A stretch of DNA of 64,000 nucleotides from Strigamia acuminata (lineage: Eukaryota; Arthropoda; Chilopoda; Geophilomorpha; Linotaeniidae). The position numbers were made by a program, and so were the translations under genes. Positions 20,761-32,223 of the stretch are shown piece after piece (position 1 is the first letter of the stretch; each line of letters starts with the position of its first letter). Under the pieces are notes generated by a model. It ran no database searches and was not told where the DNA came from. It saw only the letters and a list, made by a program, of their open reading frames with translations. Location of the stretch: NCBI GenBank assembly GCA_949358305.1, contig OX442314.1, forward strand, positions 4,281,087 through 4,345,086. The letters run 5' to 3'.

Positions 20761-21661
20761 TACAGGGTGGAACAAACATCTGTTCCCTTCAAATATTTCC
20801 TGAGCAATTGCATCTAGGCCAACTTTGATGAAGCGATCTTATAGGAAGTTGGGTGAGAGCAATCCAATGATGTTATCAAATTTGACCTTGAAGGCCATTT
20901 TCAAGGTCATTCACTTGCTAACGTCTAAACCAATCAGGTTAGAGCAAAAACGTCAATTACAAAGTTGTTGAGCACCATCAAATCAGTACTATCCAATTTA
21001 TCTTAGCCACCTGAAGTTAAATATTTTCGTTTTAAAATGAAAACAAATCAGCTGAAATAAAGTCAGCCTTTGTGACAAAAATTAATATCGACTGCAAAAG
21101 TACTGGATTTCTTTAATAAATGTATTCAAATTTGCATTATTATGCAAGCAAACAAGAAAAACCACTGTTTTTTTAATGTCTAAATTATTTTATCTTCATA
21201 AGAAGAAAAAATTTCAATTTGCTGTTGGGGTTCTTGAGGCTTACGGAGGCGCCAATGTACCTGGCTAAAGTTGGCTAATTGGGGATTAAAATTTTGATGA
21301 CCCGGACTTCCACTCGAAACAATGGACATGGGGGTATGACGACTATTTCTGGGTATTGGAGGAACCAATCATGTTACAGTGCATTGAACTTCTTGACCTT
21401 ATTTCATTTCACTTAAAAGCTGTAACTCAAAGAATAAAACTCACTTGCTGTTTAACCATTTCAAAGACTTGACTCCAAGATTTATTCCAACATTTGCTGA
21501 TTTGTTTTCCTTATTTTTTTAAAATGGCCTTCAAGGTCAAATTTGATGACATCATTGGATTGCTCTCACCCAACTTCCTATACGATCGCTTCATCAAACT
21601 TGGCCTAGATGCAATTGCTCAGGAAATATTTGAGGAGAACAGACTTTTGTTCCACCCTGTA
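20761..21661. mobile_element. CAGGGTG-type TIR element with 150 bp arms
   Basis: TACAGGGTGGAACA...TGTTCCACCCTGTA ends flanked by TA. The arms are about 150 bp long and include GACCTTGAAGGCCATTTTCAAGGTCA. Elements at 30812-31569, 45673-46430 and inside 37373-37663 share the design and inner core. No transposase is visible. Confidence 0.75.
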
Positions 21662-21890
21662 TGAAGACTAAAGACTAGATATATCACAGTTGAACAAACC
21701 TTACTTGAAAATGAGCTAACAGAAACATAAATGTTTGTCTTTTGATGCAGGATTTAAATTGCATGTCGTGCATTATTTAGTGTATGAAACGAAGGTAAAA
21801 TTGATTTAGCACAATTTATTTTTGATTTTATTCTGCTACAAATTGATAGACTAAACATCCAATAAGATTTAATCTTCTGACAGACTAACA

Positions 21891-23342
21891 TCAAGCAAGT
21901 GATTTCCATAAAAATTTACCGTTAACCTCTGGCTGTGCCGCCATTTCAAGCACTTCGTTGTAGCAATTGGAAAGTAATTTTGCCAATTTAGGTTTAAACG
22001 TCTTTTTCGACAGAAAGGCTAAAAGCAAAGCAAAAGAAAATGATGACTTAATAACAGATGGGGTAGACAATAAATATTGCAATTTACTTATAGCATCTGA
22101 AACACATCCTGGTTGATAAATTGATTCTGCGGCTTCACCCACTTTGTCTTCACTTTCAGTACAAACTTTAAATTCCTTTTTAAAAAGAACATCGACAAGA
22201 TATTCGGAGAACAAGTTCTTCTTGCTGGTTAACTTTGCATACTCTTTCTAGGCAAGGCAAAGAGAAAAGTAAGTTTTAAACCAGGGGGTACGACATTCAA
22301 CCGAATCTCCGAATCTTGAATCTTTACATTTTATAAAAATTTTGAATTTTTTGTCGAAAATTAGACAAAAGTTAAAATATTTTCGATTTTTTTTTTATTA
22401 AAATAATCATCTAAATCTTTCCGAATCCCATCCGAATCAGTTGAAAGATTCGAATCTCTGACATGCAGATTCTGATTGTCGTACCCCCTGGTTTATACAG
22501 TGGGTTTAACTTTAACATACTGATTTGAATAGTTTTCCACATTTTGGTGCAGCTGAAAAGTCATAATCTTTCGCGTCGCAAAGAGTAGGCTGAAAAATTG
22601 AAAATGATGTAGGAAAGGGACAATAAGTTTGTCGTCACTGTAATAATTACTTCTATTTTCATTAGGGCAGATACACAGTTACAGGTATGCACGCCAAACT
22701 ACAATAGTTAAGATTATATTATAGTACTTTGCTTGGTTTAATTAGTGGCGCACAAGCCTCATGTGAATATGGCGTTCCCTTGTGTAAGGTTTTGTTAAAT
22801 TTGTGAAATATTTTGATAAATTGGAAAAAAAATTGACTAATTATAAACAAATTTTGACAAATTATTGACAAATTTTGACAGATTATTGACAAATTTTGAT
22901 AAATTATTGACAAATTTTGACAAATTATTGACAAATTTTGACAGATTATTGACAAATTTTGACAAATTATTGACAAATTGGAGAAAATTTTGATGTTATT
23001 GAGAAATTTGAGAAGTTATGTTGGAAAATGTCAATTTGAAGCAGTTTAATTCTTTTGGTTGTACTAGGGGTCCCAAGTGCAGTTGATGACACTATTTTAT
23101 GCAATCTTGTGTTTTGAGTGTACTTTGCCATCGTCTTGAGGGAATGTTTTCTCGATAACTTTGCAGAGTGCATTGGCAGATTTATTCTTAACATTACACG
23201 CCTTTAAAAATCAAAAAAAGAATAAATTATTTAAAAGCATATGGCAGTTATAAAGTTAACTTACCTGCTCTTCAGTTGCAGTGGTCGTAGAAACACAAAC
23301 AACAGTCAATATGAGAATGAATTGACAATTGAAGTTGAACAT
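21891..23342 (-). CDS. Secreted cysteine-containing protein, copy D, 5 exons
   Basis: Exons (minus): 23265-23342, 23124-23201, 22521-22589, 22088-22247, 21891-22018; 170 aa, no stops. The signal peptide MFNFNCQFILILTVVCVSTTTA is followed by TEEQ, then ACNVKNK..ALCKVIEKTF (exon 2), PTLCDAKDYDF..KCGKLFKS (exon 3), EYLVDVLFKKEFKVCTESED..QPGC (exon 4) and SNCYNEVLEMA (exon 5). The C-terminus is about 10 residues longer than in copies B and C because the stop is shifted. Seven mature cysteines. A clear minus-strand TATATAAACACC sits about 75 bp upstream (23416-23427), with CCCAATGCAATG just before it. It is the first copy in transcription direction. Unknown family, possibly an extracellular helical effector or carrier; that is a guess from composition only. 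Confidence 0.8.
22800..22990. repeat. 21 bp minisatellite (TTGACAAATTTTGACAAATTA)
   Basis: About eight imperfect copies between exons 3 and 2 of copy D. The motif AAATTTTGACAA resembles the 20 bp unit of the block at 2172. Confidence 0.8.
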
Positions 23343-23394
23343 TCTGCAGTACAAAACAAGTTGCAAACAAAGAAATTCTTGTTGCAAATGTAAC

Positions 23395-23450
23395 GCCCCT
23401 ACACTACAGTAAGGTGTTTATATATGCATTGCATTGGGCAATGACTGAAT
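23395..23450 (-). promoter_or_regulatory. Putative TATA promoter of copy D
   Basis: On the minus strand, ATTGCCCAATGCAATGCATATATAAACACCTTACTGTAG precedes the ATG at 23342. Two parts of it, CCCAATGCAATG and TATATAAACACC, are shared with the other copies. Confidence 0.5.
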
Positions 23451-23619
23451 CTATGGATTAATGTCGGGAATAAATTACTATAGCACCTGCATGATGCTGC
23501 AATTCATTTACTGAAATAATAGAGCTGATGAATAAAAACGATCAACGGGATTTCATAGAAAAACAGTTTTTATAAAGTCATCCATCACATAAATTTGTTT
23601 CCAAACAATTACAACAACT

Positions 23620-23690
23620 GCTCTATTATTTTATTGCCCAATTCAATGCAATTATAAACACCTTACAGAAGTAGAGGGACACTCACTACA
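23620..23690 (+). promoter_or_regulatory. Inverted orphan copy of the cluster promoter
   Basis: The plus strand carries CTCTATTATTT, ATTGCCCAATTCAATGCAATTATAAACACC and TTACAGAAGTAGAGGGAC, matching the minus-strand promoter of copy D in order. It faces away from copy D, and no signal-peptide exon follows. It may be the remnant of a head-to-head inverted duplication. Confidence 0.4.
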
Positions 23691-24480
23691 TTTTCATCAA
23701 TTACTCCGTAAATTGGGTTTGTCATGAGAGTTTTTTGAATCCATTATGCAGAAGATATTGTTACGCGTACGGATTGTTCCGATTGTCGGTCGATCCATAG
23801 TGCGTTATTTGACTAAATTAAACGTTAAAGTTGCTAAATTTTGTCAACAGATGGCGTTGGCGTTTGGCTTGTGTCACCACCTCGTCATCTGGTTGATTGA
23901 CTTGTCTAACAGGGGTGGCAGTCATAGTTTTCCTAATGGAATTTCGCCCAGCTTTGGTCAGTTCACTCCAGGACTTCATTCGTGAATGATCTCTTCTTTA
24001 ATAAAAGTCTGATGCCGGCCAGATGATGGTCCGGCTGATGATCTCTTTTTTCTGATGTAAACATTGCTTTTGGTCACAGAAGGTTATCAATTTGTTTGTG
24101 TTAAAATTGTAAAGAGAGTTTAATTGTTTACTTGTTTGATGTAATTATAAAGTCATTTAATTACTTGAATTTATATAGATTGGAATAGTTTAGATTACTT
24201 CAGACAGCAATTGCTACGGTCTGACTTTGATTTAACTGTGAAACATTTGATTTGTTTAGTTGCGGACTTTCCTGCAGAAGAGTCCGGTTCAACAATAAAG
24301 ATTAATTTGAATTTAAAACAAACACAAGAGTCATTCTTAATTCTCTATTACGTGATCTGGACTCAGGACTCAGAAACCACATAATAATATATTTTACTTT
24401 ATTCCTTTAAATTTCTTGTATCAATTAATTGAGTATAAACAGATCACTCGTAAGACACACCATAACTTACACTTAGCTGG
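23691..24480. other. Intergenic, nothing clearly identified
   Basis: Contains a TGTTACGCGTACGG motif (23758) and an AATAAAG plus CTATTACGTGATCTGG motif (24290-24360) that are reminiscent of an LTR, but no inverted ends or target duplication can be shown. Confidence 0.2.
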
Positions 24481-24489
24481 TTATTTTAG

Positions 24490-24665
24490 ATCGGGTACAC
24501 TGGAAAAAAATATGGCTTTAGGAATTGTAAATGTTCCAAAAATTCATGTGTAAAGTTGTTGATTAAAACAAAAATTTACACTCTTTGTAAATGTGACTTC
24601 ACAAAGCTAAAAGTTCAGCTTTACATTAACTTTTCAGCAATTAAAAGATATTTAAAGCCCTATTT
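24490..24665. repeat. Duplicated segment downstream of DEG/ENaC copy 1
   Basis: ACACTGGAAAAAAATATGGC through AAAAATTCATGTG recurs at 32697-32760, about 8.2 kb away and in the same orientation, at the same place relative to DEG/ENaC copy 2. It marks the repeat unit of the tandem gene duplication. Confidence 0.6.
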
Positions 24666-24849
24666 TTTTCCAGAGGTAAAGACGCAACTACGCGTTTGTT
24701 TATACGTAGTTTCCGAATAATATGTTGATTATAGATCAAGACAATTTTCAAATTTAAGTTGAACTGTCAACATGTGAGTATTCACACATGGTTCCCTAGC
24801 AACATGTTGGTTGACTATAGATCGGTACAGTTTGTGTACAGATCGGGAC

Positions 24850-25055
24850 ATTAGTTTGTCATCAGTTTTGACATCAGTTTGTTATGAGTTTTGACATCAG
24901 TTTGTTATGAGTTTTGACATTAGTCTGTCATGAGTTTTGACATTATTTTGTCAAGAGTTTTGACATGACTTTTGACATTAGTTTTGACATAAGTTTTGAC
25001 ATTAGTTTTGACATTAGCTTGTCATGAGTTTGTCATGAGTTTTGATATGGCATTG
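24850..25055. repeat. Degenerate tandem repeat of GTTTTGACAT / GTTTGTCATGA
   Basis: About 15 short repeats mixing AGTTTTGACAT and AGTTTGT(C/T)ATG. It resembles the TTTTGAC-containing minisatellites elsewhere in the window. Confidence 0.7.
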
Positions 25056-26357
25056 TTTGTTTATATTTTTTGTTTACATAAAACTAACGAAAACGCAAGA
25101 TATTATTGACGTCCGAAGTAAATAGACAACTACTTCTGTTGATAATAAATTCTTAAAAGAATATTTATGGTGATAAATTTGCAATTTTATTTTTACTATT
25201 TTATTAAATTTATACAGGTTATGGCTGTACATACAACACTGTACTGAAGTTATATTCTTGCTATATCAACAATCACTACTCTAGTCTTTCAGTCGTCATG
25301 GAGCAATGGATGGTGCATCATCGCGCATGATTATTAAAAAATGGCCACTGTGATTACAACTCAACATCTAAGTGATATATTTTTTCAGACTTAAAATGTC
25401 ATTTGACACACTAGGTGCATTCAATAAGTCTAAAACGTATGCAAAACTCGTTTCGTGTTTGCACCTGACGTCATTCCCATTGAATAAAATGTTATTCAAT
25501 GGGAATTGGAATGACGTCACGTAGTGGTTTTAGTTTCACGTATAAATTTATTAGTTACAGCGTGATTACAATTTCAAATGAGTAGAAAACCAGTTATAAC
25601 TTTTTCAAATAAAAACGTGCAGTGAAAGTAATGACAGTCCCAATGCTAATCCCACAATGCTGCCGACATCACTTAGCAATTGTGATATTGGATATTTTTG
25701 GCTATCTATTGTAGTTTCATCGAAACTATCAGCTGGCCGAAGCTTTATAAACGTGTAAAAATTAGGTTTGAGTTTAATTTCATGCATAATAGTTTGGTAA
25801 TAAATATTTTCACAGGGTTGTTTACATTTGCAAGTTTTGAGATTGGAATTATAATTGTTAAAGTACAGGGAACGAGCACGAGTAATGTCTTGCACCGTGT
25901 TGCAAGGCGCCAAATACGGTGTTGGCATGAACGGCAATCTGAAACCAATTATAATCATTTAATCAAATGTTGTCAGCATTTTCTAAACGGAACTACAACA
26001 TTACCTGCAATTCATCCTGTGAAATAAATTGTTATGCATGCAAGAAGTTTGACACGTGAAATAGGCAGTTTTGTTTTGTTCACACGGATTGTGTTTGGTA
26101 TTTCTCTGTATGGTCTGTTTGATAACGTAAGCATGCTTTATAAATTTTGTTTTTGTAGTGCTTATACACAGTGTACCCTGTGTGGTTTGGACAACTCTGA
26201 GATCCAGAAAGTCTAAGTTTGGCAGATAAACAATCGTTTATATGGTAAATAAATGATTTGATTCAAAAACAAACATTTCGTCTACAAATTCGTCTGAGAC
26301 AAAAATTTAGACAATGTGACTGGTATCGTCTTTGCCTTGGCAGTCTGGGGACTGGTT

Positions 26358-26452
26358 ACTATGGTTTGGGACGCATACTCACTTAATAATGACAAGAGAT
26401 TCCATATTGTCGATTCCTAGTCCATTGCCTTAACCACTGGGCCACCACTACA
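26358..26452 (-). other. Degenerate tRNA-Ser-like sequence (tRNA relic or SINE head)
   Basis: The minus strand reads GTGGTGGCCCAGTGGTTAAG, matching an A box with D-loop (TGGCCCAGTGG), then GGACTAGGAATC, a variable-arm-like stem and GAGTATGCGTCCC, a weak B box (consensus GGTTCGANTCC). The acceptor stem does not pair well. It lies in intron 9 of DEG/ENaC copy 1. Not a functional tRNA by eye. Confidence 0.35.
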
Positions 26453-26639
26453 AACTATTGTTGTCTTTGAGCAGGCAGTCATGTTGATGAACAAAGTTGT
26501 GATGTCATATGTCATGTGATATCAAATTACTTGGCTTCCAGAGTAAAGTTTGAACAGGCTAATCACCAAGTGTAGTGCTACACTTGACCTTTTTACTCAA
26601 AAAATCAAAAAATGGTGTTTCAACACACAGTAAGGAATC

Positions 26640-27080
26640 CTGTGTGTTGTAACTGTTTGTAACAATGTGAGAGAGAGGTGCATTTAAATATTTGAAAGGA
26701 CCATTGCTCAGGTAATGTGAATACTTTATTTAACAACAATTTTAACAATTGTGGATTACACACTCCTACGGTCTCCTTCTGAGCGTTGCAGTGGTGAATG
26801 GGGAGGAGACAGAGTCAGCAATAGGCACGACTGCCCTTGCTGGCTCAGGCCTTTCTTAACACATTCATTTGTCTCGGCCGAGACCAAGCACTCTATCTCG
26901 TGACCTCTCTCTATGGTAGTCGTTCTTCAACTCTCTACTACTCCGCACACCACTCAGCTCCCTTCATCCCTCACTGGGTCATACCACTCCGCAAAAGAGG
27001 AATGATATTAGGGCCACTGGGCGGTGTGTGGCAGTGACGCGGGTCACCCTTGGGTGGTGCAGCGGTCACAACGAAAAGTA
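26640..27080. other. GC-richer insert in intron 9 of DEG/ENaC copy 1
   Basis: A roughly 440 bp stretch of higher GC than its surroundings (CTCCTACGGTCTCC, GGCTCAGGCC, CCACTGGGCGGTGTG). It is probably a fragment of a transposable element, but no ends are seen. Confidence 0.3.
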
Positions 27081-28384
27081 ATTGAATTATTCAAAATTGT
27101 GTATAATTATTTTTCTGCTTTGTCTAGTCTGGACATATGACATTTGACCAATTTAGAGAACGGACTCAGGATCAGACAACTTTCTGGAGCTCGATCTATG
27201 TCTGGACAACACAGGGTACACTGTTCTTAGAAGATGCAATAAAACTCTGAACGAATGCGGAGTAACAAAATCATATTTTCTTGGAGTAGGTTTTTGGTCA
27301 TTAAATCTAGCAGTTTTTAAAAATTGCAAAAACTAAAACTTTGAATGCACTCAGACGTCACCTTAGATATACGAAGAGCTAGTATAGTCGCTGCACCATA
27401 GTTTATAAACATAGGTGCTAGAATATTAACTTCATCTTCTGGATTATTTAGAAAAAACTGAAAAATATTGTAATTACCATTAATGCACTAATAGAATGTG
27501 GGTGTATTATTGACACCTAGATGTTCTAGTCATTTATTGGTATTGCTATTTATTATGAGTTTCTATGATGTCATTAATGTATGAGCGCCACCTGGTGCAC
27601 TGTGCTTTATACCGTAAAGGAACTTTAACGGAACCACTTCCGGTTTTACGCTAACTCTAACACGTCTTTTTTCTGTACATCCACTTCAATCCTTAGACAG
27701 TCATCACTATTTATTTTATCTTTAACAATCTTGTGTTCAGAACTTAGCATCAACATCCCAGGTGCAAATGCCACCTTGCATTGGCTGAACAAATTTTTTA
27801 GGAATTTAGATGAGAGATATAGTACCATTGCTTTTTAATCAACGTCTTTTCGCTTGTTGTTAACTACGGAGTATTTTTTATGAAATAAATTTACTTTAAT
27901 CTTACCCATAGATGTTGTTCACAAACTTCTGGAGGAAAAAGACGTATAAATGCAATTATGACATCTGCTGTTACATGGTGGGTTTTTTCTTTAAATAAAA
28001 ATTAAAAATAATCAATATACTTTAAAAGATCCTGTACAGTACTTGCGAAGACTAATAGCTAGGGGAGGTGATTAATTCAACATCAGCGGGTTCTGGGAAA
28101 AGCTTGGTCTGCAGGATTACCCAATCTCCAAAATGACTCTGTTTAGACCACGCATCTAGTCTGCAGACTGTTACCGTATCAGATTTTTGTTGGGCCTTCA
28201 ATAATTGAGTGGTTATGATTATTGCAATAATCAACAAATCACAATAATTGCTCATTTAATGAAACTCCTTATTATAAATGCTTGTTTTTATGCTAAATGA
28301 GGCTCACAGCAGCTTGACAATTGATAACTCATGATATGTGAAGAAAAGAATTTGTAAACATCTTGCATTGCAAGCCGGTTATAG

Positions 28385-28662
28385 TTATTTTAGCGACGCT
28401 CATTTTAGCAATTTTTACAAAAAAAGTGCCATTTTAGCGATCACGTTTTAGCGACACGATTTACCGCGACAAGCCGGCTCAAAAAAGTGGTTTGCATAAA
28501 AAAACCAGCAAGGTTAGGTTCGCGGGGGGTCAAGGGCCCCCCCCCCTTGTTAGCCCTTCTTAGGAGTTAAACCTAAGTATTAGTGCCGTTTTGTGTCGCT
28601 AAAATGACACGTTCGCAAAAATGGTGTGTCGCTAAAATGAAATCGCTAAAATGTAGTACATC
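28385..28662. mobile_element. TIR element (TTTTAGCGA arms) with poly-G/poly-C core
   Basis: ATTTTAGCGACGCTCATTTTAGC and GTCGCTAAAATGAAATCGCTAAAAT are inverted arms of repeated TTTTAGCGA. The core has GGGGGG and CCCCCCCCCC. It lies in intron 7 of DEG/ENaC copy 1. Confidence 0.55.
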
Positions 28663-28781
28663 CTTGCAAGCATGTATTACTGCAGGTACAGAAATCATTG
28701 ATCAAATTAATTTGTATAAACATGTAAAAGGAAATACTAGTTGTCTCGTTGTTTCGAAGGCATCAGAAAAGCAAAGGATGC

Positions 28782-29205
28782 TACCGTACTACCTTGAACA
28801 ATGGCCCGGGCGTTTAATTTTTTTTTCGACTCGCCCGCCAAGTGTTTATTCAAAACCAGGCAATTATTCAAGCCAGGCCTCTATCCGAAAAAAAATTTAA
28901 AATAACAAGGTATAAAAAATTTGTGGTTGTGTGCACGTTTTTTCAAATTTTTTGGAGCTATACCGCTGTATTATTGGTAGAAATGCAGCAATGAAACAAT
29001 GAAGGAGTGTTAAATAGCTCATTTCTACCGTACATTACGTGTACGTGTACGGTAGACATAAAAATTTACAATAAACCCGGCGTTTAAACACGCCCGGCGT
29101 TTATTTGAGGCAGGCGCTTATTGGTTCTTTAGCTGGTGGTTGCCAGGCGCTTAATCAAGAGCCGGCGCTTAATTGCGCCCGGCCATTTTTCAAGGCAGTA
29201 CGGTA
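28782..29205. mobile_element. TIR element (TACTGCCTC family), long member
   Basis: TACCGTACTACCTTGAA and TTTCAAGGCAGTACGGTA are inverted ends. The interior repeats GCCCGGGCGTTTAA-like pieces and has a GTACGTGTACGGTAG hairpin. It lies in intron 7 of DEG/ENaC copy 1. Confidence 0.7.
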
Positions 29206-30811
29206 TACACAATACAGAGTATAGACCTAAATTGTTGAACTGATAAGTTACCTGTGTTTACTTGTGAACAATTACCAAAAGGAAGTTGAATAAGACTGGT
29301 TGTTGTGTTTAGTATTGTTTCATATCCCAAAAAGTGCTATAAATGTAAATTCTACATCATTTCTGTTGTATTTAAAAAAAAAAATCTATTGTACATACTT
29401 TAGTGAGCGTGTCGTTAACATTAACTGTTTGATGGATATTTAGCATCTTCCAAATATCTTGCAACGACAATTTATCATTGACTAATAGCCATGGTGATAC
29501 TTCATTGCAGGTTTTGTTTGTCTGATAAATTTACTGCCGCCTCGCTTGTTCCATCTCATCACTGCGATTTTCACCACAGATTGTGACGGATGGAAACTGT
29601 ATGAAGGCCCGTTGATCTATAGTAATGATTTTTGACACAGGTTCTTCTATGTAGCAGCTTAAACGACATTGCAACAAGTATAGAGTGAATCCGACACTAA
29701 TTACAACCAGCACAATTTTAAGCTTTTTTAAAACTTTATTAGTTTCGATTTGCTCTTCACTCGCAATGACTTCTTTCTTGGTTAACTCATAGAGATGGCG
29801 AATCTTATCAATGCTTCTTATTTTGCGCATGGTTGCTACAACATAATATAAATACCAAATAATTTCAGGTAGTGAGATTACTGATAGACCGAGAAATAGT
29901 CCTAGATTGCCGCCTAAATCTGATAGTAAAGCAATAAGGTCGTAGGTGAAGCGTTCTTGATACACGGTAATTTTGTCGTTAGTTAGAGCTAAAGTCAGAG
30001 ACATTATTTTTGGATCATCTGCTTCGCCGGAATCAGTGTAGGGTGTGAAAGCCAGATGCTGACATGGAGGTCGACAAGAACAAGTAGTAATTGCATTTGT
30101 GGTGTCAATTAATTTATTGACTATGCCGTATTGATCGTGTGTAGCATTTGAACATTCACAAAGCGGTAAATTTATTTTCAGAAAAGGAAATCTTAAAAAA
30201 AAGAAAAGTGTGTGAAATTAGGATGGTTTTGTTGTGGGTGTGTATGGATTTGTGCAAAACATATTGATAATCTTGAGTGAATACGTATACAGTATATTAT
30301 ATGCTTTTTACCGGCAGGTTAGATCATTTTCTAATCTTTTGAACAAACACTTTTGGTAGCAGTCTCTGTATTCAGTTTCATTGGAGCATGCGCGTTTCGA
30401 TGAATTGAGAAATACGTACTGAAATTATACAAGTAGAAACATACTAGATCAGAGTTTCATTTTAAATGGGTTTAAATGTTACTTTGTCATAACTCAAATT
30501 TATTTTCACTGTTGTGCCAGTGGTTTCATATGTAGTGAAGAAAACTTTTCCAAAATTATGTAATGAAAATATAATCTATAAGTAAAAAAAAAAGAAGGAA
30601 ATTTATTTCTCTTCTTGCTATTGGCATGAAATTTTATAACATTACTAGGTATAAGGCTTCAGGGCAGATGTCGTGATAAAACTTTTCAAAATTGACTGTC
30701 AGTTGTTTTCCAACAAACGATTCACTAGAATTCTTAGCTAACCATAAAATGAAAAGATTATTTTACTTTTATACAGTTGAGTAATCAATAGTGAATGCAT
30801 AAGGTGTATTC

Positions 30812-31569
30812 TACAGGGTGAACAAAAAGTCTATCACTATAGTAAATATTTCTGAAAGTGCTGACAATTCATCTGATCTAATGATGGTAAAGTATTAAAG
30901 TTGGGTGGGGCAATCTTTTGGTGACCCGAAATTTGACCTTGGGATGTTCCTTCAAGGTCATTGGGAAATTATCTCGGAAACCGTTAGAGATAAACAGAAA
31001 TTTCCATTTATAAACTTGTAGAGCAACATTTGTTTAGTCTAAAAATGACGAATTCTCAAAGCTGTTGTACTAAAAATTTTTAAGAAAATTGCAATTGAAA
31101 AAGTAGACACAAGTCAAAGGATAACATGGCCAAAATGGAAAAAGTGCCAAAAACGTGCTGATTAGACGTAAAATGATCCAAAAAAATCGATTCTCCTGGT
31201 CGGAATTTGCATATCTGGCACCGTTGCAGAGATATGGGCAGAAAACTGAATTTTTTTATGACTTTCTTTTCAAAACTACTTTTTCAATTGCAATTTTCTT
31301 AAAATTTTTTGTACAAAAGATTTGAGAATTAGTCATTTTTAGACTAAACAAATGTTGCTCTACAAGTTTACAGTTGGAAATTTCTGTCTATCTCTAACGG
31401 TTTCCGAGATAATTTCCCAATGACCTTGAAGGAACATTCCAAGGTAAAATTTCGGGTCACCAACAGATTGCCCCACCCAACTTTAATAGTTTACCATCAT
31501 TAGATCAGATGAATTGTCAGCACTTTCAGAAATATTTACTATAGTGATAGACTTTTTGTTTACTCTGTA
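30812..31569. mobile_element. CAGGGTG-type TIR element in intron 2 of DEG/ENaC copy 1
   Basis: TACAGGGTGAACAAAAAGTC and GACTTTTTGTTTACTCTGTA are inverted ends with TA. The arms extend about 230 bp and include GACCTTGAAGGAACATTC and CCGTTAGAGATA. Non-coding. Confidence 0.75.
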
Positions 31570-32223
31570 TACATAGTCAACTGCGCACTACAACTGTAGT
31601 GTTTTATTTACCAAATTGAAATGCTGAGCAGATTCCGAATGCGTGATCTATTTCCTTCTGGATAAAGCTTTTGTTTGAAAATTCCTGCAGCGGTTTAAAT
31701 AATTAGTTTTTATTCTTTGTCATAGTTTTTAATTTGTCTTTACTTTCATTTTGACGTTCACTATTGCTGTCGTCAAATTGGTGGCTTTCCAAACTTCATC
31801 CATATTGTAAATTGGGCGTTCCATAAGAGTTTTCATCATGTTTATGCACTCGTATGGATTCTTTCGACCTGTTTTATCTAATTCCTTACTCTTATTCCAA
31901 AGCATGGCCAATTCTTTTGAATGGCCACCACAGATCATCAAGTATGGTAAAACGACATCGTCTGATTTTTCTATTACGTCAACAGCCGTTGGATAACTAA
32001 AGTAATGCATTACTCTGTCATATGTCTGATAAGTGAGCACGCATGAGCAAAATAAGAACAAAATAAGCCAAAAGGTGTGACGTTTGCTCCAACGTTGTTT
32101 ACTGTTAATGAAATCATCCAAACCAGTTAAACAGCAGCTCGGTTTGTTCGCATCATCTCTCATTAATTGATGAATTGTTATTCGTAGTTTTCTGTTTCTT
32201 TTTTTGGTATAGTTATTTTGCAT

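Larger units (their letters stand above)
25605..32223 (-). pseudogene. Two-domain DEG/ENaC channel, copy 1, with internal nonsense codon
   Basis: Exons (minus): 31744-32223, 31612-31684, 30646-30737, 30483-30575, 30312-30418, 29399-30191, 29252-29336, 27906-27988, 27362-27457, 26005-26114, 25605-25938. All are GT-AG with frame and phases matching copies 2 and 3; conceptually 781 aa. Domain 1: TM1 (FWLILFLFCSCVLTYQ), VLPYLMICGG after TM1, cysteine motif CSCRPPCQ, TM2 with pore motif LFLGLSV. A charged linker follows, then domain 2: TM1 (KIVLVVISVGFTLYLLQ), FPSVTICGEN, CKCKQPCENIYYQ, TM2 LALGLSLLSL. One internal stop, TAA at 29531-29533 (codon 502), replaces a Leu codon kept in copies 2 and 3; the frame then stays open to the end. 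A TGA right after TM2 (25605-25607) also shortens the tail by about 20 residues. As read it would give a 501 aa product with domain 1 and TM1 of domain 2. Either a young pseudogene, readthrough or a sequencing error. Confidence 0.8.

Noticed and set aside
23759-24360. Possible solo LTR (TGTTACGCG...CTATTACG)
   Set aside because: Ends are not inverted, no target-site duplication, boundaries arbitrary.
26358-26452. Functional tRNA-Ser
   Set aside because: A-box good but B-box degenerate and the acceptor stem does not pair; kept only as a tRNA-like relic.
26837-27037. ORF in a GC-richer part of intron 9 of DEG/ENaC copy 1
   Set aside because: Short, no family resemblance, within a probable transposon fragment.
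28583-28900. 105-codon plus-strand ORF
   Set aside because: Runs across parts of two TIR elements; the composition follows the repeats.
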